A stretch of DNA of 64,000 nucleotides, from the NCBI RefSeq assembly GCF_014145675.1, contig NZ_JACGZW010000004.1, positions 558,001 through 622,000 on the forward strand. Reading direction: 5' to 3'. Below the pieces are notes generated by a model. That model saw only the letters and a program-made list of their open reading frames with translations, was not told the DNA's origin and did no database searches. Made by a program: the position numbers and the translations under genes. Source of the DNA: Amycolatopsis dendrobii. Lineage in GTDB: Bacteria; Actinomycetota; Actinomycetes; Mycobacteriales; Pseudonocardiaceae. Below, one piece after another: positions 59,949 to 64,000 of the stretch. How positions within the stretch are numbered: the first letter of the stretch is position 1; every line of letters starts with the position of its first letter.

Positions 59949-60050
59949 GGGCTCCACTATCCGCCGCGGCGCACAGCGCTGCCACACCCTGCGCGGGGTA
60001 GGAAAACGCGGGAGTGGTCCGGGCTCGCCGGTCCGCGCAGGCTCGGTCGC

Positions 60051-60956
60051 ATGGACGAGATCATGCTGGGCGACGTCACGGTCACCCGCGTCAAAGAGTT
60101 CTCCGGTTCGGTGGAGATGACTCCGGACCAGTTCTTCCCGGACAGTCCGGCGGGCTCGTGGGAGGAGCATCGCGGCTGGCTGGCCCCCGATTTCTGGGAT
60201 CCGGAGACCGGTGAGTGCCAGTCGGCGATCCAGTCGTGGCTGCTGCGCAGCGAGGGCCGCACGATCCTCGTCGACACCGGCGTCGGCAACCACAAGGACC
60301 GGCCGTACGCGCCGGTGTGGAGCCGCCTCGACACCGGCTACCTCGACCACCTCGCCGCCGCTGGGATCTCACCTGAGGACGTTGATGTCGTCATCAACAC
60401 CCACTTGCATATCGATCACGTCGGCTGGAATACGCGCCTCGACGGCCGCGCCTGGGTGCCGACCTTTCCGAACGCCACGTACCTCATGCCGTTGCGGGAC
60501 TTCGAGTTCTGGGATCCGGCCAACGAAAACGAGACCGTGCTCGGGCGCGGGAACCAGAACGTCTTCGAGGACAGCGTCGCGCCGGTGCGGCAGGCGGGGC
60601 AGGTCCAGTTGTGGGACGGGACCTGCCGGATCGACCGGAATCTGCGGCTCGACCTCGCGCCAGGGCACACTCCCGGCTCGTCCGTGCTGACGCTGGACTC
60701 CGGCGGCGACCGGGCGCTGTTCGTCGGCGATCTGGTGCACACCCCGCTGCAGATCGCGGAGCCGGAGACCAACTCCTGCTTCTGCGAGGACCCGGCGGAG
60801 GCGCGGGCGACCCGGCGCACCCTGCTCGGCCGGGCCGCGGAGGACAACGCACTGCTTTTCCCCGCGCACTTTCCCGGCTCCGGCGCGGCCGAGGTCGAGC
60901 GGGACGGGTCGAAGTTCGCCATCAAGAAGTGGGCCGGGTTCTCCCGGATCTCCTGA
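60051..60956 (+). CDS. MBL-fold metallo-hydrolase
   Basis: 301 residues. NTHLHIDHVGWNT (HxHxDH, ~118), LAPGHTPGSSVL (His), LFVGDLVHTP (bridging Asp) and LFPAHFPGSG (His) complete a two-metal site. Related to lactonase/AttM-like and alkylsulfatase-like branches. ATG 60051. Ten bases before the esterase, so the two form an operon under the divergent XRE protein. Confidence 0.87.
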   Translation: MDEIMLGDVTVTRVKEFSGSVEMTPDQFFPDSPAGSWEEHRGWLAPDFWDPETGECQSAIQSWLLRSEGRTILVDTGVGNHKDRPYAPVWSRLDTGYLDHLAAAGISPEDVDVVINTHLHIDHVGWNTRLDGRAWVPTFPNATYLMPLRDFEFWDPANENETVLGRGNQNVFEDSVAPVRQAGQVQLWDGTCRIDRNLRLDLAPGHTPGSSVLTLDSGGDRALFVGDLVHTPLQIAEPETNSCFCEDPAEARATRRTLLGRAAEDNALLFPAHFPGSGAAEVERDGSKFAIKKWAGFSRIS

Positions 60957-60966
60957 AGGGATTCTC

Positions 60967-62262
60967 GTGTCTCAGCAAGAAAATCCGGTCATCGAGACCG
61001 CAGCGGGCGCGGTGCGCGGCCTTCGCGACGAGGCGGGCGAGCTCTACCGGGCCATTCCCTACGCCGCGGCTCCGATCGGTCCAGGCCGGTTCACCGCGCC
61101 GGAGCCGCACCCGGGCTGGTCCGGAGTACGCGACGGCACGCAGCCGTCGCCGACCGCTCCGCAGCCCACGCGTGACTTCGGGCGGCTCGACATGACTCCG
61201 TATTTCGGGCCGGGCTGGGTTCCCGGTGAGGAATACCTGACCCTCGACGTGCGCACACCAGCCGCGGACGCTGGCAACCGTCCAGTCATGGTCTTCGTGC
61301 ACGGCGGCGGGTTTGTCACCGGCTCGACCCGTGCGGCGCTCTACGACGGCAGCGCGTTCGCCCGCGACGGAATCGTCCTCGTCACGGTGAACTACCGGCT
61401 CGGCATTCCCGGTTTCCTTGCGCTGGAAGGAGCTCCGGACAATCGCGGGCTGCTCGACGTCCTCGCCGCGCTCCGCTGGGTGCGCGACTCGATCGCCGCG
61501 TTCGGCGGGGATCCGGGGAACGTCACGGTGTTCGGGCAATCCGCGGGGGCGACCCTCACCTGTGCACTGCTCGCGATGCCGGAGGCCGCCGGATTGTTCC
61601 GGCGCGCGATTGTCCAAAGCGGAAACGGCACAGGTGCGTTCACGCCGGAGCAAGCGCACCGGGTCACCACGGCCGCGGCCGCCGCATTGGGTACTGAACC
61701 GACTGCGGCGGCATTCGGGGAGATCTCCGACGAGCGGTTCCTCGAGATCTTGCCCGCGCTGTCCGGGCTGGACCTGCGCACCGCGACCGCTGCGGATCCG
61801 CTCGCCGGGCTCAGCCCGTTCAGCCTGGTTCTGCCGGTGCAGCCCGCCGGCAGCCTGGTCAGCGACGTCGACCTGCTGATCGGCACGAACACCGAGGAAG
61901 GTCGGCTTTACGTCGTGCCGCAAGGAAAGCCGGACGCTGCCGCCGACCAGCTGGGCGAGTTGTTGTTCGGCGCTGGCACCGCTGAGATGGCACAGGCGCA
62001 CGGTGAGATCGGTCGCACGTATGTCTATTCGTTCAGCTACCGCTCCACGGCACTGGACGGACGGCTCGGCGCGGCGCATACCGTCGAGCTGCCGTTCGTC
62101 TTCGATCTCGCGGACGAACCGTGGCTGCACGGCGACACCGGCCTGCTGGGACCGGACGCTGCTCCGGCCGGTCTCGCGGCGGAGGTGCATGGTGCGTGGG
62201 TCGCGTTCGCCCGGACCGGCGAGCCAGGCTGGGCAGAGGCTGAACCGCATCGATTCGGCTGA
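60967..62262 (+). CDS. type B carboxylesterase
   Basis: 431 residues, shorter than the usual ~500. VMVFVHGGGFVTGSTR (oxyanion hole), VTVFGQSAGATLTCALL (nucleophile Ser), LIGTNTEEGRLYV (acid Glu) and GAAHTVELPFVFD (His) complete the triad. GTG 60967 with GAAGGGA upstream. Some loops of the C-terminal half are missing relative to typical members, but the triad is intact. Hydrolyses an ester, perhaps before or after the MBL enzyme acts. Confidence 0.87.
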   Translation: MSQQENPVIETAAGAVRGLRDEAGELYRAIPYAAAPIGPGRFTAPEPHPGWSGVRDGTQPSPTAPQPTRDFGRLDMTPYFGPGWVPGEEYLTLDVRTPAADAGNRPVMVFVHGGGFVTGSTRAALYDGSAFARDGIVLVTVNYRLGIPGFLALEGAPDNRGLLDVLAALRWVRDSIAAFGGDPGNVTVFGQSAGATLTCALLAMPEAAGLFRRAIVQSGNGTGAFTPEQAHRVTTAAAAALGTEPTAAAFGEISDERFLEILPALSGLDLRTATAADPLAGLSPFSLVLPVQPAGSLVSDVDLLIGTNTEEGRLYVVPQGKPDAAADQLGELLFGAGTAEMAQAHGEIGRTYVYSFSYRSTALDGRLGAAHTVELPFVFDLADEPWLHGDTGLLGPDAAPAGLAAEVHGAWVAFARTGEPGWAEAEPHRFG

Positions 62263-62265
62263 ACC

Positions 62266-63048
62266 TCACCGAGCGGTGGCGCCCCGGCGTCGAAGATCAG
62301 CCTGATAACTCCCCGGCGTCTGGCCGAGGATCGCGGAGAAGGTCTCGATGAAGCTGGTCGGGTTGGCCCATCCGCAGCGCAGCGCGGTATCGGTCACCGA
62401 ACAGCCCTGTCCGAGATACACCAGCGCGTGCTGGATCCGCAGCTGCGAGCGCCACTGCGAGAAGCTCATCCCCAGCTCGACGCGGAACAGCCGGCTGAGT
62501 GTCCGCTCGCTGGCCCCCGCCGCCCGGCCGAGCTCGCCGAGGGTGGCCGTCTCGGCCGGGTTCCCGCGCAGGAGATCAGTGACCGCGCGGAGCCGGTCGT
62601 CGGCGGGTTCGGGCAGGTAGATCGCCTGCTCCGGGACTTCGGTCAGCTCGTCGACCAGCACCCGGAGCAGCCGGTCGCCGACGTCCGGCCGCAAGGTCGT
62701 GCCGCCGGTCAGTTTCAAGACCGCGGCGCGCAGCAACGCGGACACTGTGAAGACAGTCGGCGTGGCAGGGAGTGCGGAACACAGTTCGGCGGGCACTTCG
62801 AGAATGCTGATCTCGGTCTCGCCGTAAGCGCGGTGCCCGTGGTCGAAGGAGGGCGGCGTCCAGGAGATGCGATCCGCGGGCGCGACCCACGTGCCTCGTT
62901 CGGTGGTGGTGGCCAGCAGCCCGCTCGCCGCGTACAGCAGCTGTCCCCGGGCGTGCTGATGCGCGGCGACCCCTTCCCCGTGGGCCAGCGACCAGCGGCC
63001 CTGGATGGGATCGTCGCCCGACCAGCAGAGGTGGCGGCGTTTCGGCAT
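62266..63048 (-). CDS. AraC-family regulator
   Basis: 260 residues. N-terminal cupin-like sensor (HQHARGQLLYAASGLLATTT) and C-terminal double HTH: LGELGRAAGASERTLSRLFR and VTDTALRCGWANPTSFIETF. The layout fits the AraC group with N-terminal cupin and short linker. ATG 63048. Its stop lies three bases from the convergent esterase stop. Confidence 0.88.
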   Translation of the reverse strand: MPKRRHLCWSGDDPIQGRWSLAHGEGVAAHQHARGQLLYAASGLLATTTERGTWVAPADRISWTPPSFDHGHRAYGETEISILEVPAELCSALPATPTVFTVSALLRAAVLKLTGGTTLRPDVGDRLLRVLVDELTEVPEQAIYLPEPADDRLRAVTDLLRGNPAETATLGELGRAAGASERTLSRLFRVELGMSFSQWRSQLRIQHALVYLGQGCSVTDTALRCGWANPTSFIETFSAILGQTPGSYQADLRRRGATAR

Positions 63049-63193
63049 CGGCTCCCAGGATACCGCCGGACGGCCTGCCGGTGATCTTGGCGGGATCCCG
63101 GTATCGGCTGTCCGGCGGGCGGTGGCAGCGGATTCTCCGCCCGGCGATGCTGGTCAGGAAAGCCGGATTAGCGTGCTGAGGCAGGGGGGCCGA

Positions 63194-63322
63194 ATGACGA
63201 TCGCGGTGCGGGAAAAGCGGTCCGAGGACGGCGTCCGGATGGAACTGGTGCTGGGCGCGCTCACCGCCGGGCGCCTCGCCGCCCGGATCGGTGCCGCCGC
63301 CACGCTCGTTCTCGGCGCCTAG
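63194..63322 (+). CDS. possible 42-residue protein
   Basis: MTIAVREKRSEDGVRMELVL and a hydrophobic, Ala-rich tail ending LVLGA. Third codon positions are mostly G or C and GAGGCAGGGGGG precedes the ATG. No family recognised. It sits in the 448-base gap 63049-63496; the flanking sequence there shows nothing further beyond the AraC promoter side. Confidence 0.4.
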   Translation: MTIAVREKRSEDGVRMELVLGALTAGRLAARIGAAATLVLGA

Positions 63323-63496
63323 GTCACCGCAGCTGGATTCGGCTGCCTGGCTCTTTGGCACGGCCGTCGGCACGACATGAGGACCAGCCTCGGGCTCAGG
63401 GGCTCGGTTTCAGCATCGCGTTCCCGGCTCTGCTGACCTGTGCGTGCAGTCCGTTCCGGTGGGCCTTCGGGTCCGTCCGAGACTAGGAGATCCCCG

Positions 63497-64000
63497 ATGA
63501 CAGAGGAACTTTCCACCGCCGACCGGCAGGCGATCGCCGACTTGATGACCGGCTGGATCCATCGCGATCGCGAGGACTGGGACGCGCTCGCGAACCTCTT
63601 CCACGGCGACGCGACCCTGACGATCCTCTGGTTTTCCGGTCCGGCCGAGCACTTTGTCGACGGGGCACGCCGGATGAGCGGCGGACCGTTGCGCAGCAAG
63701 CACTTCATCGGCGCTCCGGTGATCGAGGCCGTCGGCGATCGTGCCTTCGTGGAGACCAATGCGATGCTTGTCGCCGATCACCTGGAACTCGGGATCGGCG
63801 TGACCGTCCACAACAGATTCCTCGACCGGGTCGAGCGGCGCAACGGCAGCTGGCGCATCGTGCGTCGCGATTCCGTTTACGACATGGGCGGCTTCACCTA
63901 CCCCTTCGGGGTTCGCCCCACCGATGAACTAGCTCATCCGCGCGAGTACGCCGCGTTGGCATATCTGCTGGAACACAGCGGACATCAAGTGCCCGCTACC
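63497..64000 (+). CDS. SnoaL/NTF2-like protein, 3' end outside window
   Basis: 168 residues visible, no stop before the window edge. STADRQAIADLMTGWIHRDR, EDWDALANLFHGDATLTILW and FLDRVERRNGSWRIVRRDSV match the SnoaL_4 type of cone-shaped NTF2-like proteins, found as polyketide cyclases, hydratases or ring-hydroxylating dioxygenase small subunits. ATG 63497 follows GGAGA. Function open. Confidence 0.8.
   Translation, partial: MTEELSTADRQAIADLMTGWIHRDREDWDALANLFHGDATLTILWFSGPAEHFVDGARRMSGGPLRSKHFIGAPVIEAVGDRAFVETNAMLVADHLELGIGVTVHNRFLDRVERRNGSWRIVRRDSVYDMGGFTYPFGVRPTDELAHPREYAALAYLLEHSGHQVPAT

Noticed and set aside
1..64000. CRISPR arrays, insertion sequences, prophage genes, tRNA or rRNA genes
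   Set aside because: No regularly spaced repeats, transposase or integrase motifs, phage structural genes or cloverleaf-like sequences were seen.

Overview
The window is high-G+C actinobacterial chromosome. It has dense genes, many GTG and TTG starts, ATGA/GTGA gene overlaps, DUF397-XRE pairs, a deazaflavin-type nitroreductase and WYL, PucR and TetR regulators. The content and the intergenic hairpin style fit Pseudonocardiaceae such as Amycolatopsis; this is an inference from gene content. I saw no rRNA, tRNA, CRISPR array, insertion sequence or prophage.

Layout. 0-6.4 kb: a minus-strand hydantoin-type operon (hyuA-hyuB-MFS permease-isochorismatase-like protein-kbl) tied together mostly by 4-base overlaps. 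6.7-12.9 kb: housekeeping-like and regulatory genes, including a MarR/hydrolase divergent pair with a large palindrome and a degenerate EAL-CBS-GGDEF protein.

12.9-38.5 kb is an aromatic catabolic island of three modules. (A) 13.0-24.4 kb, plus strand: benzoylformate-decarboxylase-like enzyme, benzaldehyde-type dehydrogenase, HpaB-type FADH2 monooxygenase, LigJ-like 4-oxalomesaconate hydratase, LigB-type extradiol dioxygenase, three tandem RraA/LigK-type aldolase paralogues, a flavin reductase fused to a GntR-type FCD ligand domain, and an FAD phenol-hydroxylase-like monooxygenase. Dioxygenase, hydratase and aldolase are the three steps of gallate-type meta cleavage to pyruvate and oxaloacetate. 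(B) 24.5-32.3 kb: aldehyde dehydrogenase, PucR regulator, 2-oxoacid decarboxylase-like ThDP enzyme, M20 N-acyl-amino-acid hydrolase, GntR regulator and HisC-like aminotransferase. Four of the promoters share a 17-bp palindrome, which suggests one regulon that turns an N-acyl amino acid into an amino acid, oxoacid, aldehyde and acid. (C) 32.4-38.5 kb: a complete ABC importer followed by a second amidohydrolase, an unknown 94-residue protein and a Rieske ferredoxin. A second palindrome (core CCGACAC-N-GTGTCGG) precedes the genes of module A and the importer of module C, which links the two.

38.5-40.3 kb holds a small membrane protein/ECF sigma/soluble protein trio. 40.5-47.6 kb has three TetR genes, a stand-alone CYP102-like P450, an FAD monooxygenase-nitroreductase-Nudix operon and a short-chain dehydrogenase. 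47.8-50.3 kb resembles the HbpS-SenS-SenR haem/redox sensing system. 50.4-57.9 kb carries a STAND NTPase with TPR-like repeats, a GT-B-like protein, a SAM methyltransferase-XRE-DUF397 set and a gene-poor, A+T-richer gap. 58-64 kb has an adenosine-deaminase-family gene, an XRE/MBL-hydrolase pair with an esterase, an AraC regulator and a truncated SnoaL-like gene at the right edge.
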